A stretch of 64,000 bases of DNA from Arcobacter caeni (lineage in GTDB: Bacteria > Campylobacterota > Campylobacteria > Campylobacterales > Arcobacteraceae), in the NCBI RefSeq assembly GCF_003063245.1, contig NZ_MUXE01000010.1, positions 1 to 64,000 of the forward strand. The letters run 5' to 3'. Shown piece by piece: positions 56,507 through 64,000 of this stretch. The position numbers were made by a program, and so were the translations under genes. A model generated the notes under the pieces. It was not told the DNA's origin and made no database searches. It saw nothing but the letters and a program-made list of their open reading frames with translations. Numbering within the stretch: position 1 is the stretch's first letter; each line of letters starts with the position of its first letter.

Positions 56507-56896
56507 GTGTCAATTTTTGCTTTACAATCAATAGCTGGTGGATTTCTGGATGAAGATTTAGAAAATTTTAATAAATATTTTGATGAATGGTGTATTCAAT
56601 TTGAAACTTATGATGATGCTATGAAAACAATGAAAACTTTTGAAAATCAAGAAACAATAGATATTGTTGAAATAACACCATTAACTTATCCAAAATATTT
56701 TTTCAGAACTCTACAAGGCACTATTTATGCAACAAGACAGATTGAAGATAAAATTATTTGTGTAGTTGAGCCATTTATGGGTTCTAATTTTAGAATAGCA
56801 ATTTGTGATCTTAAAACAAGCAATGTACGACTAACAAAAACTAACTACAAAAATATTCCAAGTATTGAAGGTGCTTTTGCTAATTTTGGGGAGTAA
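56507..56896 (+). CDS. Hypothetical soluble protein
   Basis: 129 residues, started at GTG 56507, with a GAAGG site about 9 bases upstream (an ATG at 56492 is also in frame). The product is soluble with residues NKYFDEWCIQFETYDD near 20-35, which resemble the gene at 117-467. Function unknown. Confidence 0.6.
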   Translation: MSIFALQSIAGGFLDEDLENFNKYFDEWCIQFETYDDAMKTMKTFENQETIDIVEITPLTYPKYFFRTLQGTIYATRQIEDKIICVVEPFMGSNFRIAICDLKTSNVRLTKTNYKNIPSIEGAFANFGE

Positions 56897-56963
56897 TTTT
56901 TGATTTTTTTATTATTCAATTATAATTTAGTATAATAATTTTTATAAATAGTAAGGAAAATAT

Positions 56964-57566
56964 ATGGATTATCAAAAATTTAGTGAAATTTCACCTTGTG
57001 ATTATGCTGGAGTTTTAAAAAGAGAAAGTTTTATGGATGCAGGAATGAAAGAGCTATGGCAAAATATTCCTAGAATTTCAGGACCTGCATTTACAGTAAA
57101 TATGGTTGCAGGTGAAAACTTAGCACTTCATAGAGCAATATATGAAGCGCCAGCTGGTTCTATAATCGTTGCACAATCAAATACAATGGATTACGCAGTT
57201 ATAGGTGGAAATGTAGCTACCATTGCTTTTAAGCGAGGAATTGTAGGTTTTGTAATAGATGGAGTTGTGCGTGATATTGCAGAAATCAGAGAAGGAAAAA
57301 TTCCAATGTTTGCCCGTGGTGTTTTAGCAATGCCAGGAACAAAAAAAGAAGCAGTTGCTGTAAATACCACAATAACAGCAGGTGGAATAAAAGTAAATCC
57401 AGGTGATATTATAGTTGCAGATGAAGAAGGAATCGCAGTTATTCCAAAAGATAGAGCCGAAGAAATATATAAAGAGTGCAAAGAAAAAGTTCAAAAAGAA
57501 GCTGCCATGAGTTTTGAAGAATGGGCGGATAGACATAAGAAAAATATAGACTCTTTTTATGAGTAG
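56964..57566 (+). CDS. RraA-family protein
   Basis: 200 residues. GNVATIAFKRGIVGFVIDGVVRD (about 75-97) contains the GG/R...D pattern of RraA-like aldolases and RNase E inhibitors. The catalytic arginine and metal-binding aspartate (R96, D97) are present. Role could be a 4-hydroxy-4-methyl-2-oxoglutarate aldolase or other lyase. The group II intron lies just downstream. Confidence 0.82.
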   Translation: MDYQKFSEISPCDYAGVLKRESFMDAGMKELWQNIPRISGPAFTVNMVAGENLALHRAIYEAPAGSIIVAQSNTMDYAVIGGNVATIAFKRGIVGFVIDGVVRDIAEIREGKIPMFARGVLAMPGTKKEAVAVNTTITAGGIKVNPGDIIVADEEGIAVIPKDRAEEIYKECKEKVQKEAAMSFEEWADRHKKNIDSFYE

Positions 57567-57621
57567 GTTTTTAATAAAATGTCGGATAAGAACATCACTT
57601 CACAGTGACATTCTCTCCTAA

Positions 57622-57655
57622 GAACCGTACTTGCGACTTTCCCCGCATACGGCTC
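57622..57655 (-). ncRNA. Group II intron domain V
   Basis: On the minus strand GAGCCGTATGCGGGGAAA, then GTCGCAAGTACGGTTC, folding into the catalytic domain V with a GGAAAG-type cap and the two-base bulge. It is followed by a domain VI hairpin. Confidence 0.85.
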
Positions 57656-57665
57656 AAGCACTGAA

Positions 57666-59132
57666 CTAAACTTTTGTGAGGTTTTTAAGGGCAAAATATC
57701 TTTTGATAAAATATTCATCAAAAGATTTATCATATGGGTTAGCTTCGCTTTTAATTTTGATAAACTCTTTAAGTGGAAGTGTACTTAGTTTATAAACGAA
57801 TTGTTTTCCATCTGATAATACATCTGATTTGTAGTTTGGGAATGGTTTAAAATATTGTTTGTAATATTTTATAGTTTCTTTTCTTTGATGAATCCTTTTC
57901 ATCCAATTAAGTGACTTTCTCCAAATATAAGTATCAATCTTATCAAATACAACTTTACTATTTACAAATCTGTAATAGTTTGCCCATCCTCTTAAAAGAG
58001 GATTGAGTTTTGTTATAAGCATTGATAAACTCGATGAATTATACTTTTTAAATATCTCTTTAATTTTAGACTTAAAAGATTTTATCCCATCTTTAGTGGG
58101 TTTAACTATCACTTTATTATTAGGATATTTCCTAAAGTTAAAGCCTAGAAAATTAAATCCATCTCTAATATGTGTAATATGCGTTTTCTCTTTTGATAGT
58201 TCTAAGCCTCTTTGATTTAAGAAAATTTCAATATCTTTTTGAAGTAATCGTAAATATTTTGGACTATGCCCTGTTATGACAAAATCATCGGCGTATCTTA
58301 TAAAATTTAGACGATTAGTATGACGATATAAGATAACTCCATCTTTCATCTTTTGAAATCTAGCTTTATGCCTTTTCACAACTTCTTCAATTCCATCTAA
58401 AACCATATTAGCTAGTATTGGAGATATAATTCCACCTTGTGGTGTTCCACTATCTGTTGGAAATAAGGTATCATCTTTAATAAATCCAGATTTTAGCCAT
58501 TGTTTTAAAAGTCGATTAACAAGTGGAATATTGTCATAAATCCATTGATGGCTTATGTTGTCAAAGCATCCTTTTATATCTGCTTCTAATATCCATTCTC
58601 CACCATTTCTTTTAGAAGTACAAATCCAAACTTGCTTCATAGCATCTTGAGTGCTTCGTTTTGGACGAAATCCATAGGAGTTTTTATCTGCAACAACTTC
58701 AGCAATAGGTTCAAGAGCTAATTTATATAAAGCTTGAAGGCTTCTATCAAACATAGTAGGAATTCCTAAAGGTCTTAATTTACCATTTTTCTTGGGAATT
58801 TCAATACGTTTTAGTGGCATAGATTTGTAATCGGGCAGTTTTATTTTAAGTTCATCAACACATTTACACTTTTTTATACTAGTATCAAGAAGTTTTCCAT
58901 CAACACCAGCTGTTTTTTTACCTTTATTTTCACTCACTCTTTTTACTGCTAATATTCTAGCATTCAAAGATTTTACAAGTAGAGATTGGAGTTTCTTTAC
59001 CATTCTTGTTCTACCTGTTAGTTTAGCTTTTACAATTCGATTTTGTAATATCTTTACTGATTGCTCTACAACATCAAAGTCAACGGCTAACCAGTTTATG
59101 TGGGTGATATCTTTTTTACAAGACTCTATCAC
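57666..59132 (-). CDS. Group II intron reverse transcriptase / maturase, without endonuclease domain
   Basis: 488 residues. The RT core has the active site RYADDFVI (about residue 245-252), PLGIP, SYGFRPKRS and GTPQGGIISP. The maturase X domain (about 355-430) includes LNPLLRGWANYYRF. The protein ends at FALKNLTKV, exactly where HNH-carrying relatives continue (NLTGRRKLLRLW). It splices the intron RNA and copies it into DNA. Losing the endonuclease makes it retrotranspose by priming on forks or nicks. Confidence 0.93.
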   Translation of the reverse strand: MIESCKKDITHINWLAVDFDVVEQSVKILQNRIVKAKLTGRTRMVKKLQSLLVKSLNARILAVKRVSENKGKKTAGVDGKLLDTSIKKCKCVDELKIKLPDYKSMPLKRIEIPKKNGKLRPLGIPTMFDRSLQALYKLALEPIAEVVADKNSYGFRPKRSTQDAMKQVWICTSKRNGGEWILEADIKGCFDNISHQWIYDNIPLVNRLLKQWLKSGFIKDDTLFPTDSGTPQGGIISPILANMVLDGIEEVVKRHKARFQKMKDGVILYRHTNRLNFIRYADDFVITGHSPKYLRLLQKDIEIFLNQRGLELSKEKTHITHIRDGFNFLGFNFRKYPNNKVIVKPTKDGIKSFKSKIKEIFKKYNSSSLSMLITKLNPLLRGWANYYRFVNSKVVFDKIDTYIWRKSLNWMKRIHQRKETIKYYKQYFKPFPNYKSDVLSDGKQFVYKLSTLPLKEFIKIKSEANPYDKSFDEYFIKRYFALKNLTKV

Positions 59133-59723
59133 TTTATACCTTTCTATTTTAAAAATTTATTACTACAAATGTCATTGACATCAGCACCAATAAGAAGTCT
59201 GCTATCTTTCAATATGAGGCAAAGTTTGAACCCCTATGTCATATATTACATACAACCATTCGCTTTCTCTTATCTCCTATACCCACTAAATTATCGCTTC
59301 TCATTACTGAAAAGTTTGTTATAATAAAAGTGAAAATAAATTTATCATAACAACTCATTGGGCTTACCAAGTTCCACTTAGTTTGTTTAGCTTCGGACTT
59401 AGGTTTCATCTATACTCCGAAGGTTTAATTGTCTGTGTATGATGGTTAACCAACATCATATCCTCAACCTTATACTTTTTAGTTACAGTGTATCAATGCA
59501 CTTTCACTGTCTTGCTTTGACGGAGCGTCAAACAATGATTCAATTTCTTAACCATATCCAATTTCCCAACCTATAAATTCTATTGCATTTAGAATTTATC
59601 CAATCATTTCTTTGTTGCTTAGCACACCATCGTTACCAACAATGCACCAACAAATAGGGAGAAAACAACAGAATATTTTATCGGTGCCACCCGACATCAA
59701 ACTAAGCGACTTCTTGTCGCACG

Positions 59724-60145
59724 GCTACATTTACATAAAGGTACTAAAAGCGACACACGTCTTAAAGATTACTTAATCTAAAGTATCAAAGGTTTTAAAA
59801 TAGCCCTATAAATCTATTAATTCTCGTTGAAATATAAACTTAGCCTCTTATAATTCTAAAAGTGCTACCATTACGAAATCTAAACAAAGATAGATTTTTA
59901 TAATAAATAGGGTACTTCTGCATAAAGGTACGAAAAGTTCCAAGTTGCTTAAATATGGAGTATGGCCCTACAAAGGTATTTTTTTACTAACAATATTTAA
60001 ACTAAGCTTAATATATTTTTTCTCAAAAAAGAAAAATACCAAAATAGATTGGATAAAGTTATTCAAATCAAGTTTTTGTAAAATTCATTAATAATTCGTT
60101 AAATAAATTTTGATATAATTGCACTTGAACTTACGAAAGGAATTT
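59724..60145. other. 420-base gap between the intron and the metal-efflux operon
   Basis: AT-rich DNA with no intact gene. CATAAAGGTAC-T/G-AAAAG occurs twice (59735-59751 and 59921-59937), and AAAAGCGACACAC (59747-59759) matches the island-edge repeat. TATAAT at 60114-60119 is probably the efflux operon's -10 box. Confidence 0.5.
60114..60119 (+). promoter_or_regulatory. -10 box of the metal-efflux operon
   Basis: TATAAT, 27 bases before the first ATG. AT-rich spacing upstream and no clear -35. No operator palindrome is obvious nearby. Confidence 0.45.
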
Positions 60146-60457
60146 ATGAAAAAAAATATCGTTTTATCTATTGTTTTTTTTTCTATCTTATTTTCTTCTG
60201 TACACTCGTTTGCTTTTGAGTTTTTCAATGATGAAAAAAACTGTGTTATAACTTCCAAACAGTGTGCAACAGAGTTTAATACATCTTCAGTAGATATTGA
60301 AGTTTGTGAAAAGCATCATAAGTGCCACCACTCTTATGTCCTTAACCAAAATGATTATATTTCAAAATTTGAATTTAGAAATATCAATGAAACTTTAAAA
60401 GCAACAAGCTATATCTTTCAATTCTCCACATTTCTACTCAAACCACCTATTATTTAA
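60146..60457 (+). CDS. Small secreted Cys/His-rich protein of a metal-efflux operon
   Basis: 103 residues starting at the ATG with a GAAAGGAA site (a TTG 27 bases upstream is open but weaker). A signal peptide (about 1-24) is followed by a short domain with four cysteines and several histidines (CVITSKQC, VCEKHHKCHHSY). It is the first gene of the efflux operon and is a candidate periplasmic metal-binding or sensing protein. I recognise no family. Confidence 0.65.
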   Translation: MKKNIVLSIVFFSILFSSVHSFAFEFFNDEKNCVITSKQCATEFNTSSVDIEVCEKHHKCHHSYVLNQNDYISKFEFRNINETLKATSYIFQFSTFLLKPPII

Positions 60458-60516
60458 TTTACTTTCATTCATTCTATCTCTATATTTATAGAGCAAACTT
60501 ATACTAAGGAAAGTAA

Positions 60517-61713
60517 ATGATAAAAAATAGATTAATTTCTATGTTTATCTTGTTTTCTTGCAGTAGTGGAGTACTTTTTGCAGATGATTTTAATCAATTT
60601 TTAAATAAAGCAATTGAAACAAGTCCTTATTTGCAATCTTCAGCTATTGGAGTTGAACAAGCTAAACAAGAAAGTTATAAACAATTACGATATGAAAACC
60701 CCACTTTAAGTGGAGAGTTTTTAAAATATAAACCCAATGATGGTTCTAATGATAGTGGTTATAATATTAGCCTTACCCAACCATTTAGATTATGGGGCGT
60801 ATCAGGTGATAAAGAGCGTTTTTCACAAGCAATTGTAAAAGGTGCTAACAGTGAATATATGTTAAATACATCCGATTTTATTCGAAATATCTCTTTATAT
60901 TTTACTGTTTATGCACAAGAAAAAATGCTTCTTGACTTAATGCTAGGTGCGACGAACATTGCAAAGACCATTTATGATATTTCTCAAGAACGTCATGCTG
61001 TTGGTTCAATTTCACGAGCAGATATGCTTCAAGCCAAAGCTATATTTTTGGAACAACAAACACAATATGATAGTTTAAATATATCTTCGATTGAAAGCTA
61101 TTATGAGTTATTGAAACTTGCAGGTATCAAAGAAAAAATTGAGATAAACACGAATCATACTTTTGAAGTTAAGAAATCAGATATCTCTGAAAACCCTGAG
61201 TTAAACCTTCTGATTCATAAAAAAGATATTGCACAAGCTGAAGCTGAATTAACTTCCAATATTCTTGAAACAGTTGATGTGACTGCTTCATACAGTAAAG
61301 AACCTGACCAAATTGTCAATGGTGTTGCTCTAAGTTTTCCTTTTCCTCTTTTTAATACAAAGTATGAAGAAAAAAGAATAGCACAATTAGAAGCAAAAAA
61401 AATGAATTTTTTAATTGAGAATGAAAAAAACTCCATACAGACAGAACACACTAAACTTTTAATACAAAGAGAGTTACTGGAAAAGTTAAAATTAAAAAAT
61501 GAGAATGTATTAAAATTAAAAATAGAAGTTCTTGAAATGTTTTTAAAAAAATATAAAGTTTCTCAAACAACCCTAATGGAGCTTTTAAATATAAAAAACC
61601 AAGTGATTCAAACAAAAGAGAATCTTATTAAAATCAATATTGCATTAAATCAAAATGCAATTAACATAAATTACATCCAAGGAGATATCAATGCACAAAA
61701 TCTTATTAATTAG
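60517..61713 (+). CDS. TolC-like outer-membrane factor, CusC/CzcC type
   Basis: 398 residues, with a signal peptide and two TolC-like halves of long helices. SVSR-like ISRADMLQAKAIF and FPFPLFN match the CzcC/CusC group. It forms the outer-membrane duct of a heavy-metal RND pump. Its end overlaps the next gene by 23 bases. Confidence 0.85.
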   Translation: MIKNRLISMFILFSCSSGVLFADDFNQFLNKAIETSPYLQSSAIGVEQAKQESYKQLRYENPTLSGEFLKYKPNDGSNDSGYNISLTQPFRLWGVSGDKERFSQAIVKGANSEYMLNTSDFIRNISLYFTVYAQEKMLLDLMLGATNIAKTIYDISQERHAVGSISRADMLQAKAIFLEQQTQYDSLNISSIESYYELLKLAGIKEKIEINTNHTFEVKKSDISENPELNLLIHKKDIAQAEAELTSNILETVDVTASYSKEPDQIVNGVALSFPFPLFNTKYEEKRIAQLEAKKMNFLIENEKNSIQTEHTKLLIQRELLEKLKLKNENVLKLKIEVLEMFLKKYKVSQTTLMELLNIKNQVIQTKENLIKINIALNQNAININYIQGDINAQNLIN

Positions 61714-62887
61714 TTTATCTTTTATTATTGGACTTTATGCGATTGAAATACCCATAGAAAAAGTTCAAATTCATGAATTTGGGAAATCAATTGAATTAAA
61801 TTCAAAAATTGTTCAGCTCTCTTCGGCAAAACAATCCATCATGACTTTGTTGGATGGTCAAATTACAGAGTACTATGTTAAAGAAGGAGAAACAGTTAAC
61901 AAAGGTCAAAAAATAGCTTTGATTGAATCAATTGAACTGTCAAAAATGAGTGCTGAATATCTCTCTTTAAAAAATCAATATTTGAGTATGAATAAAACGT
62001 ATGAAGCCAACAAACAGCTTTATGATAAAGGTATCATATCTTTAGAAGCATTAAATCGTATCAATATTGAAAACAATGAAATGTTAGCCAAACTTGAGAC
62101 CTTAACATCACAGTTAGAGACCTTAGGAATAGAAACAAAAAATATAAGTAATACTACATCAAAATATATTTTAAGAGCACACAATGCAGGACGTATTGGA
62201 ACATTGTTAAAAGGAAAACATGCAACTGTTTCAAAAGACACAGAAATAGCTACGGTTGTTAAAGAACAAGCTTTTTATCTTAAATCTTATATTCCTTTAT
62301 CCTATGCAAATGATTTAAAAGTGGGACAAAAAATTACTATTACACATAATAACAAAACCTTTGCCACTTATATAGATAAAATCTTGCCTGAATTGGATGA
62401 AACCACTCAAAGAATTATTGTGTTATCAAGTATAAATGAACCTATTGATGGATTATTTATCAATTCATATATTAACTCTACTTTATATATCAATACTGAT
62501 AAAAAATATTTGGCAGTTAAAAAAACCGCACTGACTTTTTTAAATAATGAATGGGTTGTTTTTGTACCAAAACAGGAAGCTCATGAAGAGAAAGCAAAAA
62601 GCAGTAAAGAACACAATGATGAGCATGATAAAGAAGATAAGCATGAAGATAAAGATGGGCATAAAGATGAACATAATGATGAACATAATGATGAACATAA
62701 AAAAGAGGGTGATTCTCATGAAGAAGAACCTCAATATGAAGCAAGAGATGTAAAAATTGTTAATCAAGATGACTCTTATGTTGCCATTGAAGGTTTAAAT
62801 ATTAATGAAGAGTATGTCAGTGATAAAACATATTATGTGAAGTCATTGGTATTAAAATCATCAATGGGTGACGGACATGGGCACTAG
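61691..62887 (+). CDS. Membrane fusion protein, CusB/CzcB type, with a His-rich tail
   Basis: 398 residues. A signal peptide is followed by a biotinyl-lipoyl and alpha-hairpin region (about 50-180, LDGQITEYYVKEGETVNKGQKIALIES), beta-barrel domains, then a segment at about 293-348 rich in H, D, E and K (HNDEH repeats), and a GDGHGH end. These acidic and histidine-rich stretches bind metals in CzcB and ZneB. An AAGGAG site lies upstream. Confidence 0.88.
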   Translation: MHKILLISLSFIIGLYAIEIPIEKVQIHEFGKSIELNSKIVQLSSAKQSIMTLLDGQITEYYVKEGETVNKGQKIALIESIELSKMSAEYLSLKNQYLSMNKTYEANKQLYDKGIISLEALNRINIENNEMLAKLETLTSQLETLGIETKNISNTTSKYILRAHNAGRIGTLLKGKHATVSKDTEIATVVKEQAFYLKSYIPLSYANDLKVGQKITITHNNKTFATYIDKILPELDETTQRIIVLSSINEPIDGLFINSYINSTLYINTDKKYLAVKKTALTFLNNEWVVFVPKQEAHEEKAKSSKEHNDEHDKEDKHEDKDGHKDEHNDEHNDEHKKEGDSHEEEPQYEARDVKIVNQDDSYVAIEGLNINEEYVSDKTYYVKSLVLKSSMGDGHGH

Positions 62888-62895
62888 GGGATATT

Positions 62896-64000
62896 ATGTT
62901 AGATAAACTTATTGACCTATCTTTAAAATACAGACTTTTAGTCATTGTTCTTTTTATATCCATTTGTGCATTGGGATTTAGAGCCTATAAAAATATCCCT
63001 GTTGATGCATTTCCTGATATTACTCCTAAGCAAGTAGTGATTTATACAGAAAGCCCAGGGAATTCTGCAGAAGATATTGAAAAGTTAATTACTTATCCGA
63101 TTGAATCAGCAATGTCTGGTATGGCAGGCGTTGAAATGATAACGTCCAATTCTATATTTGGATTATCGTATGTCTCTATATTTTTTGAAGATGATATGGA
63201 TATAAACTTTCTAAGACAACTTGTAAGTGAGCGATTAAATACAGTTGACATTCCAAATGGTTGGGGAAAACCTACACTTGGACCCAATACAACAGGTTTA
63301 GGACAAGTATTTTGGTATGAGATAAAAGATAAAAACAATCAATACTCTTTGCAAGAGTTAAGAGAAATGCAAGAGTATATTGTAAGTCCTTTGTTTAAAA
63401 GTGTAAAAGGTGTTGAAGAAGTCATTGGATGGGGAGGAAAAGAAAAACAATATGATGTCTTAATTGATACTAAAAAGCTACAAAGCTTAAATATTACTTA
63501 TGATGATGTCGTTCAAGCACTACAACGAAGTAATATAGCAGCAGGTGGACAATATTTAGAGTTTAATAAAGAACAGTATCTTATTCGAGGTGCTGGTTTA
63601 TATAAAAATATTGATGATATAAAAAATAGTGTGATTAAATCACAAAATGGACAAGCAATCGTTATTCAAGATGTTGCAAAAGTACAAATAGGTTCGATGC
63701 CAAGATTTGGAGCCATCTCTATTGATGGAAAAGAAGCTGTTATTGGAATGGTATTACAAAGAACAGAAACAAATGCGGCAAAAGTAGTTGAATTATTAAA
63801 AGAAAAAATTTTAACAGTTAACTCAACATTGCCAGATGGTGTAGAAATAAACCCAATTTATGACCGTTCAGAAATCACATTAAAAGCAGTGAATACTATG
63901 ACATCTGCATTAACTTCAGGAGTTGTTTTAGTTGCAATTGTACTGTTTTTATTCTTATTTGAACTTCGTTCCGCATTTATTGTTATATTATCATTACCTG
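62896..64000 (+). CDS. Heavy-metal RND efflux pump, CusA/CzcA type (partial, runs off the end)
   Basis: The first 368 codons are visible. MLDKLIDLSLKYRLLVIVLF is the first helix; VDAFPDITPKQVVIYTESPG is the hallmark of the HME-RND family, then TGLGQVFWYEI and IGWGGKEKQYDV follow. The second membrane block starts at the window end (LRSAFIVIL). It drives proton-linked export of divalent or monovalent metals from the periplasm. Metal specificity is not decidable from this half. Confidence 0.9.
   Translation, partial: MLDKLIDLSLKYRLLVIVLFISICALGFRAYKNIPVDAFPDITPKQVVIYTESPGNSAEDIEKLITYPIESAMSGMAGVEMITSNSIFGLSYVSIFFEDDMDINFLRQLVSERLNTVDIPNGWGKPTLGPNTTGLGQVFWYEIKDKNNQYSLQELREMQEYIVSPLFKSVKGVEEVIGWGGKEKQYDVLIDTKKLQSLNITYDDVVQALQRSNIAAGGQYLEFNKEQYLIRGAGLYKNIDDIKNSVIKSQNGQAIVIQDVAKVQIGSMPRFGAISIDGKEAVIGMVLQRTETNAAKVVELLKEKILTVNSTLPDGVEINPIYDRSEITLKAVNTMTSALTSGVVLVAIVLFLFLFELRSAFIVILSLP

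Larger units (their letters stand above)
57581..59723 (-). mobile_element. Group II intron with its reverse transcriptase
   Basis: About 2.1 kb on the minus strand. The 5' end GTGCGACAAGAAGTCGC is at 59723 and is a typical group II start. Domain V, a 34-base hairpin, is at 57622-57655, and a domain VI-like hairpin (57587-57613) ends near TTATCCGAC (about 57581). The RT gene lies in domain IV. The 3' exon is just past the RraA gene; the 5' exon reads TGTAGCC. The exact 3' end is uncertain by a few bases. Confidence 0.88.

Noticed and set aside
62517-62767. Open frames on the minus strand and in another plus frame across the His-rich region of the CzcB-like gene.
   Set aside because: They come from the repetitive codons of the real gene, and their predicted proteins are low-complexity.
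1-64000. CRISPR arrays, rRNA and tRNA genes, prophage structural genes.
   Set aside because: I looked for regularly spaced repeats, conserved rRNA segments, T-arm and anticodon patterns, and capsid, terminase or tail motifs, and saw none. A tRNA scan would settle the tRNA question.

Overview
The window is very AT-rich and looks like the chromosome of a Campylobacterota bacterium, most likely in the Arcobacter/Aliarcobacter group. Lineage markers are HobA (a DnaA-binding initiation protein of this phylum), a XerH-type recombinase with a dif-like site, the futalosine-pathway enzyme MqnC, the folP-holB-hobA-lysC-rppH gene order known from Helicobacter, and a structured RNA upstream of purD that I read as 6S RNA. 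No rRNA, tRNA or CRISPR array was seen.

Layout. 1-4000 is accessory DNA: the end of an IS3-type insertion sequence, a gene cut by it, a coupled trio (HNH fragment plus two small membrane proteins), a Phd/YefM antitoxin with a broken toxin, and a hipA-like toxin with its HTH partner in toxin-first order. 4102-18553 is housekeeping: lytic transglycosylase, YggT, gltX, an M16-like protein, mqnC, bamA, tyrA, folP, holB, hobA, lysC, rppH, hemW. 18554-23100 is a small island: a possible structured RNA, a WYL regulator broken by an in-frame stop, an AAA ATPase-nuclease and a Fic protein. 23170-28400 holds prmC, an M3 oligopeptidase, two small unknowns, a CbiX-like chelatase, and xerH with its dif-like site.

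28396-33491 is a complete chemotaxis operon (cheY-cheA-cheR-cheD-cheB). 33682-40334 is purD-RDD-lptD-phosphoribosyltransferase-pnp, with the 6S candidate in front. Then come hemD, a SulP transporter, der and hpf, a BenE-like transporter on the other strand, ftsK, lpxD, ilvBH, and a coupled TonB receptor / small periplasmic protein / GGDEF-EAL operon. After two small unknown genes and an RraA-like gene, a group II intron with its reverse transcriptase occupies about 57581-59723. The window ends in a heavy-metal RND efflux operon (small secreted Cys/His protein, CusC/CzcC-, CusB/CzcB- and CusA/CzcA-like genes), the last gene running off the end.

How the genes work together. Most genes sit in tight operons with TAATG or ATGA overlaps, and several convergent pairs share strong bidirectional hairpins. 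The most unusual items are: the IS end that supplies a stop codon to one gene and a start codon to another; a short repeat (AAAANCGRCACAY) found at several core/accessory borders; the WYL/ATPase-nuclease/Fic island with an operator-like palindrome; a four-copy aromatic-acidic motif in the CheA linker; an ftsK without a standard start codon; and a GGDEF-EAL protein whose EAL site has lost a key glutamate.
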